Part shown: positions 44,267-51,857 of the stretch, one piece after another | Position numbering within the stretch: position 1 is the stretch's first letter | Layout of the letters: every line of letters starts with the position of its first letter | NCBI RefSeq assembly: GCF_014203275.1 | Contig: NZ_JACHIP010000011.1 | Span: 1-64,000, forward strand | DNA from: Granulicella aggregans | Lineage (GTDB): Bacteria; Acidobacteriota; Terriglobia; Terriglobales; Acidobacteriaceae | Direction: 5' to 3' | Length of the DNA: 64,000 nucleotides | Notes under the pieces: model-generated | Database searches by the model: none | What the model was told of the DNA's origin: nothing | What the model saw: the letters and a program-made list of their open reading frames with translations, nothing else | Translations under genes and position numbers: made by a program

Positions 44267-45756
44267 GCCAGGTAAAGACCATTCTGTTCAAAGACACACG
44301 AGAACTTCTTCCCGAACTACTTGTATCTTTCATCATTCTGGGCATCTTCGCAGTCGTCGAGTCATCAGGCTGGGGATCAAATCCGGTCGTCTTGCTATCG
44401 GCTTCAATGCTGGCGAAAATCTTTGCGGTTCTTCTTGTTATGTCGTGGGGAGTCGTTGTCATTAGGCTCATACAGACAGAGCGTCTTGTCGGACTCAACC
44501 AGTTTTGGACCACGAGACCTTATGAATGGCATAAACTCCTATGCTCCAAGGCTCTGTTCGTCTTTCTGTACGTCGAACTGCCGCTGGCACTCGTGCAGCT
44601 TGGGCTGCTGAGGCTAGCCAATCTACCAGTGTGGAACAACATCCATCTGGTCTTGATTAATTTGGCAGTTGTGAGTGTTTTCTTCCTTTTGCCATTCGCG
44701 CTAATCGCGGGCCTCACAGCCACTTTCGCCAGAACCGTTCTCATCATGGTCGGAGTCGTTGTATTTGTGATGGCGACTGTGGCTTTGGGGATGGGCGCGA
44801 AGAGGTTTGGGTCTGTAGATCTGGCGTGGTCGCAGTTTTTTGTCTTGGGACTTGGGCTGCTTTTTGCTCTAGCGAGTCAGTATCGAAGGCGAGATACAAG
44901 AGTGTCCGTTTTGATTCTCATTGCGGCACTGTCCATAGGTGTGATGTCGCAAGCCTTCATTCCTGGGTCAAGTTTGTCAGTTGCGCGATACCATCCAATT
45001 AGCCACGGCGGGCCGCAGATTCGTCTGGATAACGACCCCCAGCGAGCCACAGAATCACTGACGGACTCTCAAGTCGGAAGCAGTATAGCGCTCCATCTTC
45101 CTTTACTTGTCTCAAATCTCGCCCCCCAAGCGAAATACCGCCGCCAGGCCGCACGCATAACGCTAACAGGGGCGGACGGGTTCACATGGAAGTCTGGTTG
45201 GATTTCGGACAGAGGGCTATTCTCGTCGGGCTCACAAACCGAAGTCTCTTCAAGTTCTGCGGACTTTTCGATTCCAGCCAGGGCTTATCGCCGGCTTGGT
45301 AGCGGCAATGTCACAGTGTCGTTGGAGTTTGCCGCGCAGCAGTTCCTGATTCTGGAAGAACAGACATATAACGTCTCTCTTTCGGGAGTTCGGGTTCCTC
45401 ACCTTGGGTCGTGTTCGGTTGACGAAACATTCTCTACTATCCTTTGTCATTCAGCATTTTACGAGTCGAATCAGTTCACCGTCGTGACCAGGCGTTCCAA
45501 TACCCCGTGTACAGTGGCAAGCGAGGGTCAGAGAGCCTTCGGCGTCATCGGTACTCTTAGTGATCGAATTCCTTTGCCTAAGATCAGTCCCGTGGAGATT
45601 GAGTATCTTGAGCACACGTCTTCTCTTCCAGCACCCAACCTTTGTCCAAATACACCAATGACCCTGTCCGAATGGAGGGCAGGATCACGCACCCGATTTG
45701 AAGTTGATCCCGCCCCGATGCAGCTAAAAGCTTACGCACGGATGGAAAGGGAATAA
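44263..45756 (+). CDS. ABC transporter membrane subunit, large extracytoplasmic C-terminus
   Basis: 497 residues. Six or seven membrane helices in the first 240 (LVSFIILGIFAVVESSG, FFLLPFALIAGLTATFARTV, VLIMVGVVVFVMATVALGMG, ASQYRRRDTRVSVLILIAAL). A soluble beta-rich region of about 250 residues follows, with Cys residues, and does not resemble a known domain. Overlaps the ATPase gene by 4 bp. The ATPase and this protein probably form an exporter; the extracytoplasmic domain is unusual for YtrC/D-type permeases and could sense or bind substrate. Confidence 0.8.
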   Translation: MSQVKTILFKDTRELLPELLVSFIILGIFAVVESSGWGSNPVVLLSASMLAKIFAVLLVMSWGVVVIRLIQTERLVGLNQFWTTRPYEWHKLLCSKALFVFLYVELPLALVQLGLLRLANLPVWNNIHLVLINLAVVSVFFLLPFALIAGLTATFARTVLIMVGVVVFVMATVALGMGAKRFGSVDLAWSQFFVLGLGLLFALASQYRRRDTRVSVLILIAALSIGVMSQAFIPGSSLSVARYHPISHGGPQIRLDNDPQRATESLTDSQVGSSIALHLPLLVSNLAPQAKYRRQAARITLTGADGFTWKSGWISDRGLFSSGSQTEVSSSSADFSIPARAYRRLGSGNVTVSLEFAAQQFLILEEQTYNVSLSGVRVPHLGSCSVDETFSTILCHSAFYESNQFTVVTRRSNTPCTVASEGQRAFGVIGTLSDRIPLPKISPVEIEYLEHTSSLPAPNLCPNTPMTLSEWRAGSRTRFEVDPAPMQLKAYARMERE

Positions 45757-45780
45757 GATTCCCCCGACGGGCTTATTCCC
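45749..45780 (+). terminator. intrinsic-type terminator of the GntR/ABC operon
   Basis: GGGAATAAG and CTTATTCCC form a 9-bp stem around a 14-base loop; the left arm includes the permease stop codon (TAA 45754-45756). CCGTTTTC follows, a short T-run. Also placed to serve the convergent resolvase gene. Confidence 0.65.
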
Positions 45781-45816
45781 CCGTTTTCGTCATGTGATTA
45801 GCCTATCCGGGACGTA

Positions 45817-46380
45817 TTAAGCCTTCAGGCTCTTTGGCCTTACGATGCGGTCGATCGTAGAGATGGACACACCGAAGGACTTCGCGAGGTCAACTTTAGT
45901 TTCCTTTCGGCCTGCCCACAAAGCTTTGATCTGGCGTATCTGTTGCGACGACATCTTGTGCTTGCGCCCTCCGGTTCGCCCTCGGGCCTTCGCTGCCGAC
46001 AATCCAATCATCGTGCGCTCTCGAATCAACTCGCGCTCGAACTGTGTCAGCGCTGCGAAGAAGTGGAAGACAAGTCGGCCAGACGCTGTGGTTGTATCGA
46101 AGTTTTCCGTCAGCGAGCGAAAGTTAACGCCTTCTTTCTCGAAGCGGGCCACGAGTTCGAGCAAGTTGCGAAGCGACCGCGCGAGCCGGTCAAGACGCCA
46201 GACGACAAGCGTATCCCCTGGCCCAAGGTTATCCAAGCACTTCTCCAGCTCGGGGCGATCCATCGTGCGACCACTGCCCTCCTCCTGGTAGATGCGCTTG
46301 CACTTCGCGCCTTTCAGTGCGGGTATCTGGGCTTCGGTATTCTGGTCGGCGGTGGACACACGCGCATAGCCAACGATCAT
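45817..46380 (-). CDS. serine recombinase (resolvase/DNA invertase)
   Basis: 187 residues from ATG 46380 (MIVGYARVSTADQN); the longer frame to 46425 adds a poor extension. Catalytic Ser9 in ARVST, then GSGRTMDRPELEKCLDNLGP and VVWRLDRLARSLRNLLELVA with the conserved Arg residues, FERELIRERTMIGLSAAKAR, and a C-terminal HTH (VDLAKSFGVSISTIDRIV). Complete and undamaged, unlike the copy at 478. Likely the resolvase or invertase of the adjacent mobilisable island. CACAAACGG repeats lie just upstream of its start. Confidence 0.92.
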   Translation of the reverse strand: MIVGYARVSTADQNTEAQIPALKGAKCKRIYQEEGSGRTMDRPELEKCLDNLGPGDTLVVWRLDRLARSLRNLLELVARFEKEGVNFRSLTENFDTTTASGRLVFHFFAALTQFERELIRERTMIGLSAAKARGRTGGRKHKMSSQQIRQIKALWAGRKETKVDLAKSFGVSISTIDRIVRPKSLKA

Positions 46381-46393
46381 GAGAGAAACATAC

Positions 46394-46548
46394 CACAAAC
46401 GGATGCACCATGATTGTCGTGGCATTATCCTCTCACAAACGGTTGCTATTCATGTATGATTATGACGTCGGGTTGTGACACGTGTTAGCGCGATTCGCTC
46501 AATGAATCTGTGCAGATAAAAGACGTGTCACAAACGGTCGTTTGTGAC
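46394..46548. promoter_or_regulatory. CACAAACGG repeats and 22-bp palindrome
   Basis: CACAAACGG occurs at 46394-46402, 46434-46442 and 46529-46537. The last lies in a 22-bp palindrome at 46527-46548, with arms GTCACAAACG and CGTTTGTGAC around GT. The region separates the resolvase (divergent) from the TonB-like gene. The half-site recurs upstream of three more island genes, so this may be an operator, resolution site or origin-related repeat. Confidence 0.6.
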
Positions 46549-46632
46549 GGGCCGTAATCGGAGCCGAGCGAATCAAAGCTGTTGTACGATCTTCCTTGAA
46601 GCAACGTTAGAGTCACGGACAGGAGTGAGGGG

Positions 46633-47112
46633 ATGCAAAAGACATTGAGTACATGTTTGAGAGATGCGGCGATTGCTCTTAGCTTGGCGATTTCGCCCAT
46701 TCACGGAGCCAACCTTCTCGCGCAAAGTGCGCCGAGTCCCTACCTGGATAGCGGACCGACGACTCCAACGGGTTCAATCGTCAAGTCTCGAGCGGTGGGA
46801 TTGGACGTACTTACTGATACGCAGGGAGTAGATTTCGCTCCGTATTTTAGAAATGTCATCCAGACGCTGTCGTACGATGCTCGCTCTGCGAAGGCAGTTC
46901 CAGCGTCGGCGACTTCACCGTCCACGCTGCTCAGTGTCACGATTGACCACGATGGCCAAGTGATCGCCTTGCATCTCGATGAGAGTAGTCATAACGGTGA
47001 TCTAGACCGCGCTGCTTGGCGTTCTGTTACGCAACTAAAGTCATTCCCGCCACTCCCAAAAGACTTTACTGGCTCACGCTTAAGCATACGGGTTCGCATA
47101 CAAGCCTCTTGA
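46633..47112 (+). CDS. secreted TonB C-terminal-domain-like protein
   Basis: 159 residues with AGGAGTGAGGGG upstream of the ATG. Signal peptide to about residue 31 (ALSLAISPIHGANLLAQ). The C-terminal half (VDFAPYFRNVIQTLSYDARS, VTIDHDGQVIALHLDESS, GDLDRAAWRSVTQLKSFPPL, LSIRVRIQAS) fits the TonB C-terminal fold, where AAxxAV-like and PPLP motifs are typical. There is no proline-rich spacer or anchor, so it is not a classic TonB. Followed by a strong terminator. It could be chromosomal cargo within the island. Confidence 0.65.
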   Translation: MQKTLSTCLRDAAIALSLAISPIHGANLLAQSAPSPYLDSGPTTPTGSIVKSRAVGLDVLTDTQGVDFAPYFRNVIQTLSYDARSAKAVPASATSPSTLLSVTIDHDGQVIALHLDESSHNGDLDRAAWRSVTQLKSFPPLPKDFTGSRLSIRVRIQAS

Positions 47113-47136
47113 AGCCACTCGCAGGCAAACGTTTTG

Positions 47137-47165
47137 GCAGGCCCCATTTTGGGGCCTGCTTTCGT
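47137..47165 (+). terminator. intrinsic terminator after TonB-like gene
   Basis: GCAGGCCCC (47137-47145), loop ATTTT, GGGGCCTGC (47151-47159), then TTTCGTT. A strong 9-bp GC-rich stem 24 bp after the stop codon. Confidence 0.85.
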
Positions 47166-47263
47166 TCACCCACGGAGTTCACGCGTAAAGGCTAAAGATC
47201 CTGAAAGCTAGAATCTGGCAAATTCAACCCATGATGCTGTGTGTTCGCCTATCTCAAGAAGAT

Positions 47264-47275
47264 GGTCGTTTGTGA
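47264..47275 (+). promoter_or_regulatory. GGTCGTTTGTGA motif upstream of 47285 gene
   Basis: A copy of the island motif, ending 9 bp before the ATG of the small Cys-x2-Cys gene. It matches one arm of the palindrome at 46527-46548. Confidence 0.45.
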
Positions 47276-47284
47276 TGGGGGCAT

Positions 47285-47491
47285 ATGGAGTGCAGCGATT
47301 GCAAGAGCCGAGATTCGCTACCTTTCATGGTCAACGATGATCTCTGGGTATGGCACATCAGCGGCCCCGACCTGCTCTGCTTTGATTGGGCAGAGATAAG
47401 GCTTGGACGAGCTTTCACCGTTCACGATCTCAAAAAGGATCTGCCGCTCAATGATTGGGTGGTCGCTGCTTTCAGAGAAGGTCGTTTGTGA
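47285..47491 (+). CDS. small hypothetical protein with Cys-x2-Cys motif
   Basis: 68 residues from ATG 47285, with a GGGGG stretch as probable ribosome site. It begins MECSDCKSRDSLPFMVNDDL (a single Cys-x2-Cys pair), then WVWHISGPDLLCFDWAEIRL GRAFTVHDL. No family recognised. It may be a half zinc-ribbon. Its last codons overlap the next GGTCGTTTGTGA motif (47480-47491), whose TGA is the stop codon. Confidence 0.5.
   Translation: MECSDCKSRDSLPFMVNDDLWVWHISGPDLLCFDWAEIRLGRAFTVHDLKKDLPLNDWVVAAFREGRL
47480..47491 (+). promoter_or_regulatory. GGTCGTTTGTGA motif upstream of P-loop kinase gene
   Basis: Exact copy of the island motif, overlapping the end of the 47285 gene and about 80 bp before the start of the P-loop kinase frame. 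Confidence 0.45.
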
Positions 47492-47569
47492 CGACTGTCT
47501 ATTTAGCGCAACGTATAACTTGGTCACATCGTTCCACGAAAGGATCGTTACAGGAAGCCGACTGTTCAT

Positions 47570-48063
47570 TTGATCTGCGGACCCGTAGGCTCGGGAAAGA
47601 CCACGTACTCCAAGAAACTGGCCTTAGAACATGCCGCCGTCGTGTTTTCAATGGATGAGTGGATGCAAACTTTTTTGGGGGCGATCTTCCCAAGGAGGCA
47701 AAAATGGCCAAGGTGGACTTGGCGTGGTTTGCGGAGCGGGTTGATCGTTGTGAGAGGCAGGTGTGGTCAGTAGCCGAACAGCTTCTCACGCAGGGACAGA
47801 GCGTGGTCCTTAATCTCGGCTTCATAAGAAAAGCTAGACGGGATAAGGCACGGGCAGCCGCTGCGGCGGTCGGATTCGAAACCAAATTGCATGTTGTGGA
47901 TGCTGACTTGGAGACTCGTCGCACTAGAGTGGCAGATCGAAATAGTAGCCAGGGCAATACGTATGCCTTTGCTGTGACCCCCGCCATGTTCGCCTTTGCC
48001 GAGAACATGTACGAAGCTCCAGACATATCCGAACGGGCGACATCACCCGAAACGCTGTCCTAA
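47570..48063 (+). pseudogene. P-loop (AAA_33 / zeta-toxin-like) kinase, frameshifted
   Basis: The first frame encodes ICGPVGSGKTTYSKKLALEH (Walker A) and VVFSMDEWMQT. The second encodes FFGGDLPKEAKMAKVDLAWF, VVLNLGFIRKARRDKARAAA and LHVVDADLETRRTRVADRNS, with the lid arginines. One base missing in the T6G5 run at 47671-47681 separates them (expected WMQTLFGGDLP). Family members phosphorylate small molecules or act as zeta-like toxins. The initiation codon is uncertain: TTG 47570, with the frame open back to 47519. Either inactive or a sequencing error. Confidence 0.75.
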
Positions 48064-48104
48064 ATCGCCGTTCACGAACACCGAGTTTTATTCAGAGGAG
48101 CCCT

Positions 48105-48431
48105 ATGAAGAGAAAAGGCGGCGAGCTGGGGTTGGGCTTCGCACGGTCGTTGTCACTTCGGATCTCGGAAGCGTTGGCTACTACTCTCGAGAAGCAGCGA
48201 GTGAAAATATCGAGCGAAGTCGGGACAAGTGTCTCTGCGAGTGATGTGGTCAGACGTGCTGTCGAGACATATTTGGTTGAGGCCGGTCACAAAGTCTCGA
48301 TCACACCGTGGCCAAGTGCGCCCACCCTGGAGGAAAAGGTGAAGCAGCTGGAAGCGGAGATCGAACGGCTGCGGAAGATGGTGCCTGGTGAAGCCGCTAG
48401 AGAACTGGAAACGAAGCACTTTTTCCATTGA
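48105..48431 (+). CDS. ribbon-helix-helix-like DNA-binding protein with coiled coil
   Basis: 108 residues. The basic N-terminus MKRKGGELGLGFARSLSLRI is followed by a helix-turn-helix-like segment (TSVSASDVVRRAVETYLVEA) typical of the second helix of RHH proteins. A C-terminal coiled coil follows (LEEKVKQLEAEIERLRKMV). It lies 52 bp upstream of the relaxase gene, where MOB systems often encode an auxiliary relaxosome protein, so it is a candidate MobC-like accessory factor. The RHH strand itself is not obvious. Confidence 0.6.
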   Translation: MKRKGGELGLGFARSLSLRISEALATTLEKQRVKISSEVGTSVSASDVVRRAVETYLVEAGHKVSITPWPSAPTLEEKVKQLEAEIERLRKMVPGEAARELETKHFFH

Positions 48432-48432
48432 C

Positions 48433-48444
48433 GGTCGTTTGGGA
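48433..48444 (+). promoter_or_regulatory. GGTCGTTTGGGA motif upstream of relaxase gene
   Basis: One-mismatch copy of the island motif, immediately after the RHH-like gene stop and 39 bp before the relaxase ATG. Confidence 0.4.
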
Positions 48445-48483
48445 TATCGCTCGAAGCTAGGCACGGGGAAAGGAAACCAGGGA

Positions 48484-49266
48484 ATGGCGATTCTTCATTT
48501 TAGATTACATGGTCCGCGACTTGGCGTTTCGGCTCTTCAGAGGTATGAATACCTGGTCGCCGATTTGCCGCATTTCTCTCGGGGGCAGGTCGAACGCGTA
48601 GACTCCGGCAATCTTCCGGATTTCGCTGAGGGCAGGGCTCGTGACTTTTGGTGTGCTGCGGACGGGTACGAACGCGTCAATGGGCGAGTCTTCAGTGAGA
48701 TTGAAGCAGCTCTTCCGCATGAGTTGACGGGCATCCAAAATGAGGCTCTCGCGGGTGAGGCGGTGCAGGACTTTCTTGGCGGAACATTCCCTCACACGAT
48801 GGCGATTCATTCGCTCCTGGATGCAGAAGACAGACTGCAACGCCATATGCACATTATGTTTTGTGCACGTCCGGTAACAGCAGCAACAAGCGTCTTGCCG
48901 CCCGAACGATTTTTCAAGCGTAATGGTGCAAAGAAGGACAGGGGGTGGAACAACCGCACGAAGCCCTATTCACTGAGGGTTCGTTGGTGCGATCTGCTCA
49001 ACGGTTCGCTAACAAGGGCGGGCTTCGCTGGTGAACTATCCCCTGGGAAGAAACTGGATGGTTCGGTAGAACCGAAAGTTGTTGGGCTAAGCGGAGAGGT
49101 CAATAGCGAGGCAGCGCGGCAAGTCAGAGCGATTCGTAAGGATAGACGGGACATCGCGAGCCTCGTAGAGGAATGCGAGAGGGAAGCAGACATGAAGATC
49201 GCTGCACTCGAAGCGAACCTCATAGCGGAACTATTGAGACTTGACGAGCTGGCGGCAACACTATGA
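48484..49266 (+). CDS. MOB_Q (MobA/MobL-type) conjugative relaxase, short
   Basis: 260 residues from ATG 48484 (AGGAAACCAGGGA upstream). Family signals: LHFRLHGPRLGVSALQRYEY with the candidate nicking Tyr, FSEIEAALPHELTGIQNEAL, and the metal-binding histidines in MAIHSLLDAEDRLQRHMHIM FCAR (His109, His121, His123). These are followed by RFFKRNGAKKDRGWNNRTKP. MobA/MobL relaxases nick one strand at oriT and lead it into a recipient. There is no helicase or primase domain, and the protein stops after a coiled region, so it is shorter than most. Probably mobilises the surrounding island with help from a conjugative element. Confidence 0.8.
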   Translation: MAILHFRLHGPRLGVSALQRYEYLVADLPHFSRGQVERVDSGNLPDFAEGRARDFWCAADGYERVNGRVFSEIEAALPHELTGIQNEALAGEAVQDFLGGTFPHTMAIHSLLDAEDRLQRHMHIMFCARPVTAATSVLPPERFFKRNGAKKDRGWNNRTKPYSLRVRWCDLLNGSLTRAGFAGELSPGKKLDGSVEPKVVGLSGEVNSEAARQVRAIRKDRRDIASLVEECEREADMKIAALEANLIAELLRLDELAATL

Positions 49267-49303
49267 CTTGCTTCGCATATGGCACGGGTCGGGAAGGGCA
49301 CAC

Positions 49304-49543
49304 ATGAATATCGACGTAGAAATTGCCAACGCTCAACGGGATCAGTTCGCTTATTACATTGTCCGGGTCTCCGTCGCTCTGGGCATCATAGATGGCAAGC
49401 AGCCATATAACGGGGAACAAGTGGCGTTTCTGGCAGAAGCGTCGATCAATGCGATCCGCGCCACCTCAGTACGGCACAACAAGGAATACGCAGAGGAGCG
49501 ACAAGCATTCTTGGATTCCATGCCGCCGCTTCGACGACTTTAG
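49304..49543 (+). CDS. small hypothetical protein
   Basis: 79 residues from ATG 49304 with GAAGGG 6 nt upstream; the longer frame from 49241 overlaps the relaxase stop. Sequence MNIDVEIANAQRDQFAYYIV, GIIDGKQPYNGEQVAFLAEA and SVRHNKEYAEERQAFLDSM looks helical and cytosolic. No family recognised. Follows the relaxase closely. Confidence 0.55.
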   Translation: MNIDVEIANAQRDQFAYYIVRVSVALGIIDGKQPYNGEQVAFLAEASINAIRATSVRHNKEYAEERQAFLDSMPPLRRL

Positions 49544-49581
49544 GCTGTTGATGGAGATCTGGTTATAGAGAGGGCGCGGCG

Positions 49582-50310
49582 ATGAGGGTACGTTGGTTTC
49601 AGTGCAATCTCGGGCTGAGTGGCTGGCTCGCAGCCGGAGGCATGATTGCCCTATCTGCGGCCTTGGCCCTGGGGCAGGAAGCCGGTTTCCTTGATACGCG
49701 CCCTGGATCTCAGCCTGCACCTTCGATCACGGGCGGATCGGCTGATGGCGGCGGCATCGGCTGCGGAGGGTGTGTCGTCATGAACCCGCTAAAGGTTGAG
49801 ATTGAACGTTTGACACTGATCGATCGGGGACCATCCCCCGGAGTTGAATGGACGATCCGAGTTACCAACCAGACGAAAAACCCAATTCAACTGCCTAGTT
49901 CGCTGTCCTGGTCTGGTTCGGCGGTTTCGGGGAGCATGGGTCGAACCAAAGCCCAACGGATTTACTTTGGCGAGACCGCTGACTGTGAAGCAAGCAGCGA
50001 CAGGGCCGCCTCGAAATACCGCGCCGGGGCATCCATGTATGCTCCACCGGACGGTGCGAGGGATGTAGTGACTCTTGAAGCGGGGCAATGGGTAACTGTC
50101 GTGGGCTACGGTGCCGCTTGTGGTTTTCCTCGGGCAGGTTCGGACTCCTACGCGGTGAGCGTGGGGTTGACGCAAGTCGAATGGTATCGGGCAAAGGAAG
50201 GGGATCGCGAAGACAGCCGATCCGTCTATTCGATGGTTTCATCGCAGCCGGTCAACTGGGACGGCGCGCATGACTTCGTAAAGGCAAATACTACTAAGGG
50301 AGGGAACTGA
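49582..50310 (+). CDS. secreted hypothetical protein with Gly/Cys-rich segment
   Basis: 242 residues. Signal peptide to about 32 (GWLAAGGMIALSAALALGQ). A Gly/Cys-rich segment (GGSADGGGIGCGGCVV) comes next. The rest is a beta-sandwich-like domain with sequence WTIRVTNQTKNPIQLPSSLS WSGS and VVTLEAGQWVTVVGYGAACG. It looks like an immunoglobulin-type exported protein. No family recognised. Its stop codon overlaps the start of the next gene (TGATG), indicating an operon with a 65-residue protein and an HNH protein. Confidence 0.65.
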   Translation: MRVRWFQCNLGLSGWLAAGGMIALSAALALGQEAGFLDTRPGSQPAPSITGGSADGGGIGCGGCVVMNPLKVEIERLTLIDRGPSPGVEWTIRVTNQTKNPIQLPSSLSWSGSAVSGSMGRTKAQRIYFGETADCEASSDRAASKYRAGASMYAPPDGARDVVTLEAGQWVTVVGYGAACGFPRAGSDSYAVSVGLTQVEWYRAKEGDREDSRSVYSMVSSQPVNWDGAHDFVKANTTKGGN

Positions 50311-50507
50311 TGCGGGTTTTGGTCGATGGAGTTGATACGGTGATTGAAGGGGAAGTGATCGGCGGGACACCGGTGGGTGGTGTCGATGGGCAGTTCGACC
50401 TAGGAGATGAGTTCACCGTGCGTTGCGACGATGGTCAGTGTTTCTTGATTAACGGCTGGATGGTCGAGGTCGAGATCCTGAGCGATGCGCCCCTGTGGGT
50501 GATGTAG
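50310..50507 (+). CDS. small hypothetical protein, translationally coupled
   Basis: 65 residues; its ATG overlaps the TGA of the secreted protein, with GGGAGGG upstream. Sequence MRVLVDGVDTVIEGEVIGGT and DLGDEFTVRCDDGQCFLING reads as a small all-beta acidic protein. No family recognised; possibly an immunity or anti-type factor for a neighbour (speculation). Confidence 0.55.
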   Translation: MRVLVDGVDTVIEGEVIGGTPVGGVDGQFDLGDEFTVRCDDGQCFLINGWMVEVEILSDAPLWVM

Positions 50508-50510
50508 GAG

Positions 50511-50903
50511 ATGGGACGCCTCGTCCAGCGGTCGATATGCTGTCCTTGTGGGATCGAGAAGCTTCTGGCCCGTGGCCTTTGTGCGACCTGCTACACGTTG
50601 AAACGGCAAGACGAAGAATACTTCGGCGGCCATCGGGAAAAGGTCTTGGCGCGAGACGGCTACAGGTGTGCCGTTCCTCGGTGCACAACGCTCAAGCGTG
50701 GTAAGCGGTCACTCGCTGTTCATCATCGGGAACCCGGAAACAATGATCCGAAGCGAATGATTACCTTATGTCTTGCGTGCCATGCGAAGGTCACGCGGAC
50801 GCTATTCCTGGAAGAAAATTGGCCCGAGCTGCTTCGCGTTCTCTGGCGAGAACAACACCCGAAGGCGAAAGAGCAGAAGTTCCTGGATTTCCGGGTGGGA
50901 TAG
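50511..50903 (+). CDS. HNH endonuclease-like protein with N-terminal Cys cluster
   Basis: 130 residues, 3 bp after the preceding stop. N-terminal Cys cluster CCPCGIEKLLARGLCATCY, then TLKRQDEEYFGGHREKVLAR, then the HNH module DGYRCAVPRCTTLKRGKRSL, AVHHREPGNNDP and ITLCLACHAKV (two Cys pairs, HH catalytic step, His at the end). Close paralogue of the protein at 22016-22504. HNH genes of this type are frequent in mobile DNA. Target unknown. The 3' end abuts an IS66 remnant. Confidence 0.82.
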   Translation: MGRLVQRSICCPCGIEKLLARGLCATCYTLKRQDEEYFGGHREKVLARDGYRCAVPRCTTLKRGKRSLAVHHREPGNNDPKRMITLCLACHAKVTRTLFLEENWPELLRVLWREQHPKAKEQKFLDFRVG

Positions 50904-50904
50904 G

Positions 50905-51170
50905 CCGAGATGGAGCGGGCGCTTCGACGACCGTCTCGCAGCGGCCGCAACTGAACTTCGGACGTACATGTCGAACGACCTTGAAGCTCTCCGGGACATA
51001 CTCCAGGACCTCGGAGACATCTTCACCGAACTCTCGTAAAGTACCGCCGCAGCCGGGACATCCGCTCGTCGCGGGAAGATGCGTCTCGACTTCACGCGGC
51101 AGATGCTCGGGAAGAGAACGGCATGACGATCGACCGGAGAGAGGCTCAACGGATGCTTCTTCCTCAGTCA
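50905..51170 (-). pseudogene. IS66 transposase zinc-finger region, fragment
   Basis: On the minus strand an open segment encodes LPEHLPREVETHLPATSGCP, CGGTLREFGEDVSEVLEYVP and RPKFSCGRCETVVEAPAPSR. This is the zinc-binding N-terminal region (C-x2-C ... C-x2-C) of IS66 TnpC proteins. Sequence outside 50905-51170 does not continue the family, so both the N-terminus and the DDE domain are lost. It lies antisense, just after the HNH gene. Confidence 0.8.
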
Positions 51171-51590
51171 GCAAAGGAGAGGTTACTTCCGCTGCTACAT
51201 GTGGAGTTCGCAAACCCTATCATGGTGGATGCTGCGGGTTCAGGCAAGCTGTTCGCGGGGACGGCTGTTACTACGCGCAGCTCCGCGATTACAGCAGTGC
51301 CCGGCAGTCAAACACTGCCGGACGGCACAGCGGTCTTCGTTCGCTTGTCGCAGCGCAACGAGCGGCAATTCCTGATCGAGGGCGACCACGCTGTGCTGGG
51401 CGGAGTCAACCTGCCGTTGCAGACGAATCAGGTGGTACGTGTGGCCATGCCAGCCCGCCCTGAGCCGGGCGTTAGGATTGGCCCTTATCAGCTGCCGCGC
51501 ATGAACGCCGGTGCGGTTCTTCTGCCGGGCGGAACCATAAATAACCTGCAAGTGCGAAGTAATGTAGCAATGGATGCTGGGCCGAGATAG
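51123..51590 (+). CDS. hypothetical protein of uncertain status
   Basis: 155 codons. The first about 25 overlap the IS66 remnant and are probably not homologous to anything. From about 51200 the sequence (LLHVEFANPIMVDAAGSGKL, VFVRLSQRNERQFLIEGDHA and IGPYQLPRMNAGAVLLPGGT) looks like a genuine beta-rich protein fragment. Not recognised; may be the 3' part of a gene truncated by IS66 insertion and deletion. Confidence 0.35.
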   Translation: MTIDRREAQRMLLPQSAKERLLPLLHVEFANPIMVDAAGSGKLFAGTAVTTRSSAITAVPGSQTLPDGTAVFVRLSQRNERQFLIEGDHAVLGGVNLPLQTNQVVRVAMPARPEPGVRIGPYQLPRMNAGAVLLPGGTINNLQVRSNVAMDAGPR

Positions 51591-51857
51591 ACCGCGAATG
51601 ATCTCTTATCTGCTTTAAGAACCACATCTGCGTCTTCCCACACCCGCCCGTATCCGACGAAGTCACCGCGGTTGGCGGCGGCAGAGTCTTCCTGTATGGT
51701 TGCGGTACGCGTTCGGGCACGTATTCCCGGCTGCCCACGTTCGACTGGTTGTTCGAGCTTTGCCCTCGCGCCTTACGCAAACAGCACTTCTCCCGGCTCT
51801 AATGAGCCGCCATATATCAACTATCCGTAAGGAACGTTATATCTAAACGCCGAATTG
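51591..51857. other. short stretch with a possible gene fragment
   Basis: A plus frame at about 51618-51803 reads HICVFPHPPVSDEVTAVGGG and STFDWLFELCP-like sequence to a TAA, but it has no start and no recognised family. Otherwise nothing seen. Confidence 0.3.
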
